Positions 9,907-21,700 are shown, numbered from the stretch's first letter. The stretch is 64,000 nucleotides of DNA from Closterium sp. NIES-65 (GCA_948144175.1 CANXME010001279.1:434001-498000); one strand, 5' to 3'. The notes: generated by a model not told the origin, from the letters alone. Numbers and translations: made by a program.

Positions 9907-11149
9907 GCATGCGCAGCATGGCCGCTTTGTGCCTATTTGCAGCGTCGCAGTGACTCTGCATTGTTTGATAAAGTCGTTAGGGTAACCAAAGAAGCATGGC
10001 ACGGCCTTAACCGGCTCACCGTTCGCGTCTGTGACATAGAAGACTCTCAAAGGCGCACTGCATGAGCCGACGTAAAGAGTAGGGGATTGACACCGTCTCT
10101 TTCCACCGCAACATCCAAACAAACGCTCCATATGGAGGGTACATGCAGCATGAAATGGCAGTCATACATACGTGGCGGACTCCCACATGAGTGGCGCCAG
10201 GATGATCCGAATTGCCTCTTGAAACACTCTAGCCTTCTCGGTAGATGTTACCCACTCGAGGGGGAAAGGCAGCACAACAGCCAGTGCGTGGCCACGTTCC
10301 ATCTTCCTCAGCTCTTCCGGTAAGTTGAGCAGCGTTATGAGGACGGGCCATGCCTGGCGGCACCCGTTGCGCGTGGCGTTGGTGCCATCGCTGTAGACAA
10401 TGACGCCAAGCACCCAGGCGGATGGGTCGTTCACGTCCTTCTGCTACACATTAGCTCAAGCTTAAGAGTGCAAATGGAGACACGCCAGCCCACCCGAGCA
10501 TTGCAGTATGTGATGTTTCTCGTACCTGAGCCTCTTCAAGCCATTTAGCAGTCCCAGGGTCGGTGTAAATACGCTCGTCGGTCTTGGGGTCCACCTCTGT
10601 TCGCGGTTTTGTGACGAACCCTTTAACTCCCGCAAAGATACGCACGATCTTCTTAACGATCTAGAAAGGCACAAGGCTACCTTAGAACACGCGTAATGAG
10701 AGTAAATGCGTGCTCCCAACAATCCCTAGACTGTGAAGGCAACTGGAGACATGGGCGTACCTCCTCCGTGTTCCGGTAGTGCAGCGGGAGCTTCTGAGTT
10801 TGACCGCGCGGACCTCTGACAACTATCTCCTCGCACAACCACGGGACCATGTCCGGGGGCGCCCTTGCTTCCCCCCATTGCCTCACGTCCAGCCAATTGC
10901 GCCACCGTCACAATGCACGCACGTTGAATCTCGGATTTTTGAAGATATGCAACAAGCGGTTGACTTCCCGGCGCGAGAGGTCCGAGTCTCCGATGAATAG
11001 ATATATCGCAGTGAGGGTGTCAAAGATCTCACCGCCCGAACTCTGCTCGCTACATGCAAAGTGATCGTCACCATCGCTATGCTCTACCTCGGCGGCTGTC
11101 GGATGACGCCACGCGGGTCCCGCAGGGGCGTTGCGAGGCACAGGAGCCG

Positions 11150-11942
11150 CGCCTCGCGGGTCCCGCAGGGGCGTCGCGACGAGGCGGGGGCGACGCGGCG
11201 GGGCCGCGACTGGCGACGGGGCGGGGCTGCGACTGGCGACGGGGCGGGGCCGTGACTGGCGACGGGGCGAGGCCGCAACTGGCGACGGGGCGGGGCCGAG
11301 ATTGGCGACAGGGCAGGGCCGCTACGGGCAGTGGGGCAAAGCCGCGAAGGGGCCGCGAAGGGAGCCGCGAGGGGGGCTATGAGGGGGCCGTGAAGGGGCC
11401 GCGAAGGGGCCGCGAAGGGGCCGTGAAGGGGCCGCGAAGGGGCCGCGAGGGGGCCGCGAAGGTGCCGCGAAGGGGCCGTGAAGGGGCCGCGAAGGGGGCG
11501 TGAAGGGGCCGCGAAGGGGCCGTGAAGGTGCCGCAAAGGGGCCGTGAAGGGGCCGCGAAGGGGCCGCGAAGGGAGGCTGTTAAGGGGCCACGAGGGGCCT
11601 GAAGGGGCCACGAAGGGGCCACGAAGGGGCCGTGAGAGGGGCCGTGAGAGGCCGTGAGAGGGGCCGCTACGGAGCCGTAAGGGAGCGCGACGGGCCACTA
11701 AGGGCAGGGGACACGACGGAAGGGTAGGCACACGGGGCGCGACTCGGGCAGGGGCGAAGCGCGCTCCGGGCAGGAAAACAAAAATCGATATTTGGTGGGC
11801 CCTAGGAAACGTTCCCACTAGGGAACCTGCTCTATACCATGTGAAAGAACGAGGATCGTGTGCACTAGGAAACAGGTGGGTACAAGTAGGAAAACCTAAA
11901 AGTGTTGTATGTCTACCCCACTACAGCCTACACAGACTATAG
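11150..11942 (-). mobile_element. copia remnant C: 5' LTR part, primer site and GC-rich leader
   Basis: Minus-strand remnant. The LTR starts at 11840 and its outer end is found at 25501-25515, beyond inserted element A. Next to it is a primer-site match 'tggtatagagcaggttcc' (11822-11839), followed by about 650 bp of GC-rich 'gccgcgaaggggcc' minisatellite leader. No gag or pol is present; the leader runs into Plavaka-like copy 2 near 11100-11150. LTR and leader resemble element D. It is a fossil and the oldest layer of this copia stack. Confidence 0.7.
11840..11942 (-). repeat. LTR of remnant C (inner part)
   Basis: Begins 'tgtgaaag' beside the primer site and is split by element A, with target duplication TATAG at 11938-11942 and 25496-25500. 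The remaining 15 bp, ending 'gtttgaca', are at 25501-25515. Confidence 0.75.
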
Positions 11943-12059
11943 TGAAAAGAAACGAGAATGAATGACTAAGGAATGAAAGTGATACAAGTATGCAACCTTA
12001 GAATTGTGTACCCCATATAGGCTACCCCACTACAGCCTACACAACATTATAATTTGACA
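11943..12059 (-). repeat. element A 3' LTR
   Basis: 117 bp; in minus orientation it begins TGTCAAAT and ends TTTTCA. The adjoining 'cacccccataggcaaagtgg' is the complement of the polypurine tract. Confidence 0.85.
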
Positions 12060-12299
12060 CACCCCCATAGGCAAAGTGGGGGAGAACAAGGGGTCACAAG
12101 ACCAGTCAAGCAGAGCAAAGCAAGCTCAGGGTGGATCACAAAGTCACCACACATTCCGAGCACAAGTTCAAGGCCATGAGGCCAGTTCACATGCAGGAGT
12201 ACATATATATATAGAAGGCTAGAAAAGAAAGAGCAGGGGTATATATATGTAACAGTACAAACAAGGTCAAGAGGTGAGCAAGTGAGGCAAAACAGGCAC

Positions 12300-13900
12300 A
12301 AGACCAAGCTGAGTGCAGAAGCGCTGATGATCACAAGGCGCAAGTGCCTTGGTGAAGACATCAGCAGTGTTGGCCTCAGAGGCCACGTAAGCAAGACGGA
12401 GCTAACCACGCTGCTGCAGCTCACGACCAAGGAAGTAGCGAAGAGCAATGTGCTTCGTTCTGTGCTCTAGTCTCTACTCTGGACACAAGGCCAGCATGGC
12501 CTTGTTGTCTACGTACAGCACTGGAGGAGAGCGAGGCACCTCGCCAAGGTCAGTCAGCAGGTAGGTGAGCCAGCGAAGCTCCTGTGCAGCCATGGCCCCG
12601 GCGTAGATCTCAGCCTCACAACTGGAAACGAGAACAGAAGACGAGCGGGTAGCCCGCCACGAGACAGAGCCCGAACCAAGGCTGAAGGTGTAACCCTGTG
12701 ACGACCGCTGCGTAGCCTGGTCGTCCGCCCAAGAAGCGTCTGCGTGCCCAGCGAGGACCACTTGACACCGCCCTCCAAGCACAAGCCCCATGCCCGACGT
12801 ACTGCACAAGTAGCGCAACACCCTCTTCGCTGCAGCCATGTGCTCCGGTCTGTGTCTCCCAGGAGCAACATAGTGTGCGAGAATGCTAAGAGGGTATGCA
12901 AGGTCAGGTCGAGTGCAGGTCATCAGGTACATGAGGCAGCCAACAAGCTCTGGGTACGGGCCACTCGACTCTACGGAGTCATCCGAAGGCAGAGCTTAGA
13001 GCGAGTGACGAGTAGGCAGAGGAGTGGCCTGAGGCGAGGAGTACGTGAAGCCGAAGCGCTGAAGGACCTGCTGCACCATGTGTGACTGAGTCAGGGTAAT
13101 GGTGCGCTGTGCTCTGTCCCGGGTGATCTGCAAGCCAAGGTAGCTGCGCAGTTCACCCAGGTCTGTGCACGTGTGTCTCTTCTGCAGCTCGGACTTCACG
13201 TGGGCGAGTCCAGCAGTGTCAGCTGTGGCAAAGACCAGGTCGTCGACGTACACGAGGATGTAGAACGGCCACAAAGAAGTGTCGGTGCGCAAAAACTCGA
13301 CGGGTCAGCAGTAGAGGGAGCAAACCCAAGAGCCGCAAGCGTAGTCCTCAGTGTGTCGTGCCACTCACGCGGTGCTTGGCGGAGACCGTAGACTGGCCGC
13401 AGGAGGCTCCACTAGGTGCTAGGAGGAAAAGTCCCAGTGAAGCCAGGTGTGCGGCGCAGCCAGATCTCCTCGTACAGGCTACCCTGCAAGAAAGCAGTGC
13501 TGAAGTCAAGAGAGTGAAGCTTGTAGTCACGCTGAGCGGCTATGTGCAGCAGCACGCGAAGAGTGGTCATCTTCGGGGTGGGAGAGAAGGTATGAAAGTA
13601 GTCAACTCCCTGCCGCTGACTGAAGCCACGAGCCACGTACCGCGCCTTGAAGACAGGTGGAGAGCCCGGCGGCCGCTTCACCCTGAAAATCCACATGCCA
13701 CTGACGATGTTCGCCCCAGGTGGGGGAACCTTGTCAACGTAGGTGCTAGTGGACTTCCAGGAAGCCATCTCTGCGTCCATAGCTGCCTGCCACTGAGAGG
13801 AGTAGGGACCCTCTATCGCCTCCGCGTAAGAGCGCGGAGTCGGGATGTCAAGTGCATCCGGGTCTCCCTCAGGGGTAAGCAGTACGGACACGAGATGAGG
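12300..13900 (-). pseudogene. element A RT and RNase H region
   Basis: Fossil copia reverse transcriptase and RNase H. The RT shows WIFRVKRPPGSPP, ARGFSQRQGVDYF and YVDDLVFA; the RNase H shows SCEAEIYAG and YVDNKAML. Order and spacing are as in other copia elements. Broken. Confidence 0.8.
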
Positions 13901-14099
13901 TGAAGCAGCAGCCAGACACTGGAACTCTTCCTGCCTGTCCTCAAGGACGTCCGTGCCAAGGGCACACTCACCCCCGATGGACAGAGGACAGATAGACTCA
14001 AACTCAGCGACAAGACTAGCAGCGTAGTCTAGACGACAGCGAGCAGCAAAGTCGACGAGCTCAGCAACTAGGGCAGACGCAGTAGTGGACTCAAAAGAG

Positions 14100-14830
14100 G
14101 GTGAGTGACGACAGTAGCAAGGAGACGCGTGACAGTAGGACTGGCAGCACGAAGAGAGTCCGACTCAGGGTCGGCAAGAGCAGGAAGAGAGGACTCAGGA
14201 GGAGAAGGCAACGGGGCACGCAGAGGAGTAGTGGATGGACGCAGAGACATCCGGTGCGTGCCAGGGACAGGAGGAGGACGCTGACGAGAACCGCGACCAC
14301 TAGTGCGAGCAGCACGGACCGGTGACGGAGGGCGAGACGCAGGCTCACGACGCTCAGCAAGACCTCCAGTAGGACCAGTGTAGGGAGACGGAGCAGGCAG
14401 TGGGGAGGCCGGTTGTAACTGTAACTGCGACGGGACACGCTGTGGACACTCTAAGTGAGGAGGAGGACCAGTAGAAGACGAGAGACCAAGAACCTGCTGA
14501 AGGAGCGGAAGGAAGTACGGCCAAGGCCGCGCGGCGACTCCACACACAGCAGGGAGAGCACCAGCACCCCCGGTGGCAGCACGAGCACCACTAGTTGCTC
14601 CAGCTCCCGTACCTCCAGCAGCACCAGTAGTACCCCCAGCAGGACCGCCTCCAGGACCGACAGCAGTAGCCTCCGCGCCAACACCCACAGCAGCTCAAGC
14701 TCCAGAAGGACCCACAGGTCCAGCAGCTCCAGTACTCCTAGTACGAGCACCTCCGGGACCCGTGGCACTTGCTCCTTCAGCAGCTGACCAGACGCAGGGA
14801 CTGGAGGAGACGCAGTGGTCAGTGTGTACT
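14100..14830 (-). pseudogene. element A repetitive linker
   Basis: Low-complexity Gly/Ala/Pro-rich linker that in sister copies joins integrase to RT. Here it directly follows the protease-side sequence and no integrase core is visible. Fossil. Confidence 0.6.
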
Positions 14831-14999
14831 GGCTCGACCCCGGCCGACGTGTAAACGTGGCCAGGTGTCGGCCTGTCCGAGCGTCCGTGCAGTGGGTCAC
14901 CCGCTGACTCGCAGGAGTGAACTAGTGAACCCCCGCATCCTGTAGGTCAGCACCACTCACCAAGTTCGTAGAGAACGAGGGGAGGTAAAGACCAGACAG

Positions 15000-16695
15000 G
15001 GTGCCAGAGGGGGATGCCGGACATGGGAGGATAGTGGAGAAGTGAGCAAGGACAGGACCCCCAGAGGGGTCTGCCAGGGAGACTGCAACTGGCCGACCAA
15101 GCGGCGTGAGTGTGGTGCGGTCTAGAGAGAAGGAGCGAGAAGCCCGCGAGTCAAGTGTGAAGGTGTGGGAGGCCAAAGCCGATGCAGTACCTGAGAGCGC
15201 AGACTCACCAGTACCGGAGGAAGCAGACGCACAAGCACCTAGAGCAGCAGCCTTGCTAGCACTAAGAGCAACAGCCTCACCAGCACCTAGAGCAGCAGTC
15301 GCAATGCCCGGGTCGGGCGGGAAACACCGGTAACAGTCACCCTCCTCACTAATAGACACAATATACATAGCAGCAAGAATAGCATCAAAGTCAAGGTCAA
15401 AGATAGCTACCCCTGCCCTAGACAACTCGCCCCAGCGAGGGATCTCAGTGGCCTCAGGGAACTGGTGACGCCAAGCGTCTGTCACGCGGCCAAAGCAGCG
15501 CTGGGTGGGGTGCGCACCCCCACATTGCTCACCCGCAGGGTCGCCGGTGCGCAGGACGTAGGTGCACGGACCAGTACCTCCACCCCGCTGGCGTGCAGAG
15601 TACCACTCACGGAGTTGCTGAGGGGACAGGGTCTCCCGATTGCGCTGCTGCTGCTGACGCTGACCACCACCGGAGCCACTCCTCTGCGAAGAGCCACGAC
15701 CTCCTCCTCCTCCTCCTCCGCCACGACCTCCTCCACCTCCGCCACCTCCACCACCTCCGCTCCCACCGCCACCCCCGCCGCCGCCTCCGCCTCCACTGCC
15801 GCCGCCGACACCTCCACCCCCGCCACCACTCCCACCACCAACCCCACCCCCTCTACTGCCTCCACCGCCGCCTCCACCGCCCCCGCTAGCTCCTCCTACG
15901 CCCCTGCCCCCCTTGCCCTTGCCAGAGCGACGCTTCCCACTAGGTGTAGACGCCGCACCGACCGACTCCAGACCAACAAGGTCGGCCGTAGCAGCAGAGG
16001 CAATAGAGGGCAAGAGAGGGGAGGGGGAACACCCCTCAAAGATGGGGGTGCGCGGGTCACCACGAGAGGCCCCTACAGCGACTATGCTCTTCTCCGCTGC
16101 TAGGAGGGTCTTCTCGAGGAGGTCAACAGTGAGAGTGGTGGGACAGACTAAGAGAAAGTGGTCCCTGACTACGCGAAGGGAGTCAGGGAGGCGGGTGACT
16201 ATGTAGTAGAGAGTGATGTACATGGGGGGGGGTTCTTGGCGTAGAACTCAGCAGGAAGCGCAGCGCGGTAGCGAGTGTCACTAGTGCGGAGGTGCGTAAT
16301 GAGGTCAGCGAGTGTGGGAAAGGCAGCAAGGTCAGGGAAGAGGTACGGTAGCATGAGGCGGCTCAGTGCAGCAGTGGCAGGGGAGGAGTGGCGTGCAACT
16401 ACAACATCGTACAAGGTCTGAGCACTCTTGTACTGGCTAAAGTGCGCACGCTCAGAGGTGGGAAGGTGGCGACGCACAGCAAGACCTGCAGCAGCATCGC
16501 GCGTGGCCCACTGTGAGCGAAGAGTGGCGTCAGCATCAGCAGCAGGGGCAGGAGAGGCACCAGAGGTGAGGTCAAAGAGAGAGAGAGTCCGTCTGCCCTA
16601 TCGCACTGTAAGAAAAGCTGAAGGTCATCTATCCAGACGTCAAAGTCAATGGCCCTACCCTCAGCGTCAAAAGCGAGGACACTAGGGGTGGCCAT
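15000..16695 (-). pseudogene. element A gag and protease region
   Basis: Gag starts at 16695 with MATPSVLAFDAEGRA and continues through a long poly-glycine tract (about 15670-15900) and a Cys/His box of the form C-x13-C-x3-H-x4-C near 15500. The protease motif region lies near 15150. It is the same plan as element B. Fossil. Confidence 0.75.
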
Positions 16696-16699
16696 GACA

Positions 16700-17932
16700 G
16701 AAGTAGATTAGCAGCGCAAACAGTAGGGTAAGGGCGGTGCGGAGAAAGAGGCGCTGCTCTTACCGGAGAGGGCGGCTCGAGCGAATGGGCGGTGCGGGCG
16801 GCTCGGCTGCTGGGCGGCTCGGCGCTGGGCGGCTCGGCTGCTGGGCGACTCGGCGGTGCGGGCGGCTCGGCTGCTGGGTGGCTCGGCTGCTAGGCGGCTT
16901 GGCTGCTGGGCGGCTCGGCTGCTGGGCGGCTCGGCTTCTGGGCGGCTCGGCGGCTCGGCGGCTGGGTGGCTCTGCAGCTCGGCTGCTGGGCGGCTGGGCT
17001 GCTCGGCGGTTTGGGTGCAGGGCTGCGCGGCTGCCGGCTGCTCGGCTGGGTATGGCGGCTGGGGCAGCTCGGGTGGCGGGCGGCGCTGCAGCAGGCGACG
17101 GGGCCGCAGGTAAGGGCGGCGGGGCCGCAGGTAAGGTGGCGGGGCTGCAGGTAAGGTGGCAGGGCCGCAGCGAAGGGCGGCAAGGCCGCAGGTAAGGTGG
17201 CAGGGCCGCAGGTAAGGTGGCGGGGCCGCAGCGAAGGGCGGCAGGGCCGTAGGTAAGGTGGCGGGGCCGCAGCGAAGGGCAGCGGGGCTGCAGGTAAGGT
17301 GGCGGGGCCGCAGGTAAGGTGGCGGGGCCGCAGCAGCAGGCGACGGGGCCACAGGTAAGGGCGACGGGGCCGTAGGTAAGGGCAGCGGGGCCGCAGTGAA
17401 GGGCGGCGGGGCCGTAGCAAGGTGGCGGGGCCGCAGCGAAGGGCGGCGGGGCCGCAGCAAGGTGACGGGGCCGCAGCGAAGGGCGGCGGGGCCGCGGTAA
17501 GGGCGGCGGGGCCGCAGGTAAGGGCGGCGGGGCCGCAGGTAAGGGCGGCGGGGCCGCAGGTAAGGGCGGCGGGGCTGCTAGTAGGGTGGCGCGCCCGCAG
17601 GTAGGTGGCAGGGCCGCGGGTGAGGGCGGCGCGAGGGGCCGCGGAGGTCGGCGGCGTGCCGTTACGGGCGGCGCAAGGGCGGCGACGGGCCGCTGAGGGT
17701 GGCGACGGGCCGAGTAGGGCGGCGTCAGGCCGCGAAGGGCGGCAGCGGGCCGAGTAAGGGCGGCGCGAGGGAGGCCGCTAGGGGCGACGCGACGGGGCCG
17801 AAGGAGGCCTAGGACGGGCGCGACGGTAGAGAGGGCACACGAGGCGCGACTCGGGCCTAAGCGAAGTGCGCTCCGGGCAGGAAAAAAAAAATTCGACTTG
17901 GTGGGCCCTAGGAACAGTTCCCACGAGGAAAC
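16700..17932 (-). repeat. element A GC-rich leader minisatellite
   Basis: Between gag and primer site lie many short GC-rich repeats: 'ggcggggccgcaggtaag' types and, nearer gag, 'gcggctcggctgctgg' types. Frames are open on both strands because of composition. I do not call proteins here. Confidence 0.85.
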
Positions 17933-18063
17933 TGTCAGAACATTATAGCTTATGCTTTTGTGTAGGCTATAGTGGGGTATCCCATAGGGGGTACAACCCA
18001 ATTAGGGTTAGTACTTGTACCCACTTCACTCATAGTTCATTCATTCTCGTTCTATTCTTCTCA
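17933..18063 (+). repeat. element B 5' LTR
   Basis: 131 bp, TGTCAGAAC...TTCTCA, followed at once by the primer site. Confidence 0.9.
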
Positions 18064-18081
18064 TGGTATCGAGCAGGTTCC
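18064..18081 (+). other. element B primer-binding site
   Basis: 'tggtatcgagcaggttcc', beginning directly after the LTR. It resembles the initiator tRNA-Met primer site (TGGTATCAGAGC type) used by many plant copia elements. Confidence 0.75.
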
Positions 18082-19063
18082 CCTGTGGGAACTGCGCCTA
18101 GGGCCCACCACTCAATTTTTTTTTCTTGCCCGAAGCGCACTCATCCCGAGTCGCGCCTCGGGCCATTCTCTTACCGAGCCGCCCTAGCGGCCGACCCTAC
18201 GATCGCGGCCCCGCCGCCCCTTGATCGCGGCCCCGTCGCCCTTACCTTGCGGCCCCGCCGCCCTTATATCGCGGCCCCGCCGCCCCTGCTCTCGCGGCCC
18301 CGCCGCCCTTACCTCGCGGCCCCGTCGCCCTGCTGTCGCGGCCCCGCCGCCCTTACGTCGCGGCCCCGCCGCCCTTACATCGCGGCCCCGCCGCCCCTGC
18401 ACTCGTGGCCCCGCCGCCCTTACGTCGCGGCCCCGCCGCCCTTACATTGCGGCCCCGCCGCCCTTTGATCGCGGCCCCGTCGCCCTGCGGTCGCGGCCCC
18501 GCCACCCTTACATCGCGGCCCCATCGCTCTGCTCTTGCGGCCCCGCCGCCCTCCTATCGCGGCCTCGCCGCCCTGAGCTGTGCGGCCTCGCCGCCCTCTC
18601 CTACGCGGCCCCGCCGCCCTCACCAACGCGGCCCCACCGCCTTCACCTGAGCGGCCCCTGCCGCCTTCACCTACGCGGCCCCGCCACCTTCACCTACGCG
18701 GCCTCGCCGCCCTCACCTACGCGGCCCCGCCGCCCACGCACCCGACCGCCACGCCGCCCGGTACCGGAGCAGCCGAGTCGCCCAGCAGCAGCCGCTGCAC
18801 CGCCGAACCACCGAGCCGCAGTGCAACCGAGCCGCCCCGCCCCCGAGCCGCCCTGCACCCGAGCCGCCCGGCAGCCGAGCCGCCCCGCCCCCGAGCCGCC
18901 CTGCACCCGAGCCGCCCAGCCGCCGAGCCGCCCGGGAGCCGAGCCGCCCAGCAGCCGAGCCGCCGAGTCGCCGAGCCGCCCGACCTGCCCTGCCCGGTGA
19001 GCACCGTACCACTGTCACTGCGTGCCCTTCCCCTACTACTTGCACTGCTCCACTGTCGTCGTC
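18082..19063 (+). repeat. element B GC-rich leader minisatellite
   Basis: About 1 kb of roughly 24-bp units such as 'gcggccccgccgccctta', passing into 'gagccgcccagcagcc' units just before gag. It separates primer site and Gag start, as in every sister copy, but unit sequences differ between copies. Confidence 0.85.
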
Positions 19064-20290
19064 ATGGCTACCCCTAGTGTCCTCACTTTTGACGCTGAGG
19101 GTCGAGCCATTGACTTTGAGGTGTGGGTCGACGACCTGCAGCTGTTCTTACAGTGCGATAGGGCGGACGGCCTTTCCCTCTTTGACCTCACCTTTGGCGC
19201 CTCTCCTGCCCCTGCTGCTGATGCTGACCCCATTGTTCGCTCTCAGTGGGCCACCCGCGATGCTGCTGCACGTCTTGCTGTGCGTCGCCACTTGCCCACC
19301 ACTGAGCGCGCGCACTTTAGTCAGTACAAGAGTGCTCAGACCTTGTACGACGCTGTAGTTGCGCGCTACTCTTCCCCTGCCACTGCTGCACTGAGCCGTC
19401 TCATGCTACCGTACCTCTTTCCTGATCTCACCGCCTTTCCCACTGACGCTGACCTCATTACGCACCTCCGCACTAGTGACACTCGCTACCGCGCCGCCCT
19501 TCCTGCTGAGTTCTGCGCCAAGAACCCCCCCCCATGTACATCACTCTCTACTACATAGTCACACGCCTCCCTGACTCCCTTCGCTTAGTCAGGGACCACT
19601 TCCTCTCAGTCTGTCCCACCACTCTCACTGTCGACCTCCTCGAGAAGGCCCTCCTAGCGGCGGAGAAGAGCATCGTCGCCGTCGGAGCCTCTCGTGGTGA
19701 CCCTCGCACCCCCATCTTTGAGGGGTGTTCTCCTTCCCCCCTACTGCCCTCTGTTGCCTCTGCTGCTGCTGCCGACCTGCTTGGTCTTGAGTCGGTCGGT
19801 GTGGCGTCTGCCCCTAGCGGGAGACGCCGCCCTGGCAAGGGCAAGGGGGGCAAGGGCGCGGGTGGAGCTGGAGGGGGCGGTGGAGGTGGCGGTGGAGGCG
19901 GCGGAGGGAGTGGGGGTGGCGGTGGGAGTAGTGGCGGAGGCGGTGGTGGTGGTGGCAGCGGCGGAGGAGGCGGCGGTGGCGGCGGCAGCGGTGGGAGTGG
20001 AGGCGGCGGTGGTGGCGGAGGTGGAGGCGGCGGTGGCAGAGGGGGTGGAGCTGGTCGGGGTGGTGCCCCGCAGCAGAGCTGCTCTGCTAGTGGTCCGCGC
20101 CAACAGCAGCAGCAGCAGCGTTCGCGGGACATCCCCCCGCCCCAGCAGCTCCGTGAGTGGTACACGCAGCGTCAGAGGGGTGGGGGTACTGGTCTGTGCG
20201 CCTACGTTCTTCGTTCCGGCGACCGCGCTGGTGAGCAGTGTGGGGGTGCCCACCCCACCTAGCGCTGCTTTGGCCGCCTGACGGACGCTT
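19064..20290 (+). pseudogene. element B gag region
   Basis: Starts MATPSVLTFDAEGRA. An alpha-type Gag core (VDDLQLFLQC, YLFPDL, LRTSDTRY, VTRLPDSLR) is followed by a poly-glycine tract (about 19860-20050), a Gln-rich stretch and a Cys/His box C-x13-C-x3-H-x4-C. Fossil; part of a broken element. Confidence 0.75.
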
Positions 20291-20394
20291 GGCGTCAGCA
20301 GTTCCCCGAGGCTAGTGAGATTCCCCGCTGGGGAGAGCTGTCTAGGGCTGGTGTAGCTATCTTTGATCTTGACTTTGATGCTATCCTTGCTGCC

Positions 20395-21700
20395 ATGTAT
20401 GCTGTGACTATTAGTGAGGAGGGTGACTGTTACCGGTGTTTCCCGCCCGACCCGGGCATTGGTACTGCTGCGCTAGGTGCTTGTGAGGCTGCTGCTCTAG
20501 GTGCTAGTGCGTCTGCGCTCTCAGGTACTGGTGAGGCTGCGCTCCCAGGTACTGCGTCGGCTTCGGCCTCCCTCACTTTCACACTTGACTCAGGGGCTTC
20601 TCGCTCCTTCTTTCGAGACCGCACCAAACTCACGCCGCTTGGTCGGCCGGTTGCAGTCTCCCTGGCTGACCCCTCTGGGGGTCCTGTCCTCTCTCACTTC
20701 TCCACTGTCCTCCCGTGTCCGGCTGCCCCCTCGGGCACCCTGTCTGGTCTGTACCTCCCCTCGTTCTCGACGAACTTGGTGAGTGGTGCTGACCTACAGG
20801 ATATGGGGGTTCACCACTTTACTCCTGCGAATCAGCGGATGACCCACTGCACGGACGCACGCACAGGCCGGCACCTGGCCACGTTCTCGCGTCGGCCAGG
20901 GTCGAGCCTCTAAACCCTGACCACTAAGTCTCCTCCTGTCCCTGCGTCTGGCCAGGTAGCTGCGTCGGGTCAGGTGTTTGCTGCTGCGTCCCGGTCTGGT
21001 CCTGAGTCTGCCCCCTGTTCATGTTGCCTCCTGTCTCACGAGACTCTCTTGTGGCACCACCGTCTTGGCCACCCCTCCTTGCCTCGTCTTCGGGGCATGG
21101 CTTCCCGTGTCCTTGTCTCTGGTCTCCCCCAGTCTCTCCCTCCCCTTCCTTCGGGACCAATACCTTCCTGTGTCCCCTGTGTCGAGGGGCGCCTCCCGGC
21201 TGCTCCTCACTCCTCCCAGTTTCCCCCGACAGAGGCTCCTCTGCAGACACTTCACATGGACGTGTGGGGCCCGGCCCGCATCCGTGGGCAGGGTCACGAG
21301 CGCTACTTCGTGCTGGTGGTTGAGGACTACTCGCGTTACACCATAGTCTTCCCCTTGCGCAGCAAGGGTGATGTCACTGAGGTGCTGATCGACTGGATCC
21401 GCGCAGCTCGTCTCCAGCTCAGGAGGAGCTTCGGCTCGGACTTTCCTGTTCTGCGTCTGCACTCTGACCGAGGTGGGGAGTTCTCCTCTGGCCTTCTGCG
21501 GGCCTACTGTCGTGCACGGGGGGTTCGCCAGACCTTTACGCTTCCGGACTCTCCACAGCAAAATGGGATTGCTGAGCGCCGCATTGGCATGGTCATGGAC
21601 GTCGCTCGTACGTCCATGATGCATGCGGCTGCCCCCCATTTTCTGTGGCCGTTTGCGGTTCGGTACGCGGCGCATCAGCTCAACCTTCACCCCAGGGTCT
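20395..21700 (+). pseudogene. element B protease and integrase region
   Basis: Protease motif LDSGASRSFF near 20587. A GAG-pre-integrase zinc region with HHRLGHPS and CVPC follows, then an integrase core with MDVWGPA, VEDYSRYT, LHSDRGGEF and SPQQNGIAERRIG, the D-D-E pattern of copia integrases. Fossil. Confidence 0.85.

Larger units (their letters stand above)
7248..11141 (-). pseudogene. Plavaka-like transposase, copy 2, damaged
   Basis: Exons on the minus strand, in order: about 11141-10761 (LSRREVNRLLHIFKNPRFN; KLPLHYRNTEE), 10660-10526 (DERIYTDPGTAKWLEEAQ), 10440-10172 (VIVYSDGTNAT; AWPVLITLLNLPEE), 10057 to about 9190 (TKRPCCACYVPDEL; split by a TRIM), 9093-8933 (WGNPFGACVADIMHVLDSG), 8782 to about 8490 (LPGGSSYFLSG; YAAFEHRSMMQ), 8418-7759 (FPKIHMIVHLL; MWEHTHKGTVKILVRGSN) and 7631-7248. 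This order parallels Plavaka transposases: early 'L..NP.F', 'R.Y.E..T..WW', 'S.D.T....' and 'AWPVY.T..NI' blocks, a C..C segment, then a DLLHQ-like block. Damage includes in-frame TGA and TAG codons just after the TRIM site, a TAG at the end of the 8490 exon, and a probable frameshift near 7410. Introns present in copy 1 are absent at two places here. The 5' end is lost in GC-rich retroelement sequence. Confidence 0.6.

Noticed and set aside
16708-18001. A 413-codon Arg/Pro/Ala-rich protein on the minus strand, and similar frames at 18221-19077, 11054-11818 and 40410-40775
   Set aside because: GC-rich leader minisatellites of copia elements give stop-free frames in most phases. There is no domain and no conservation between copies.
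19551-20165. A proline-rich (cell-wall-like) protein antisense to gag
   Set aside because: It is the reverse complement of the poly-glycine tract and its flanks. The sense frame continues the recognisable Gag.
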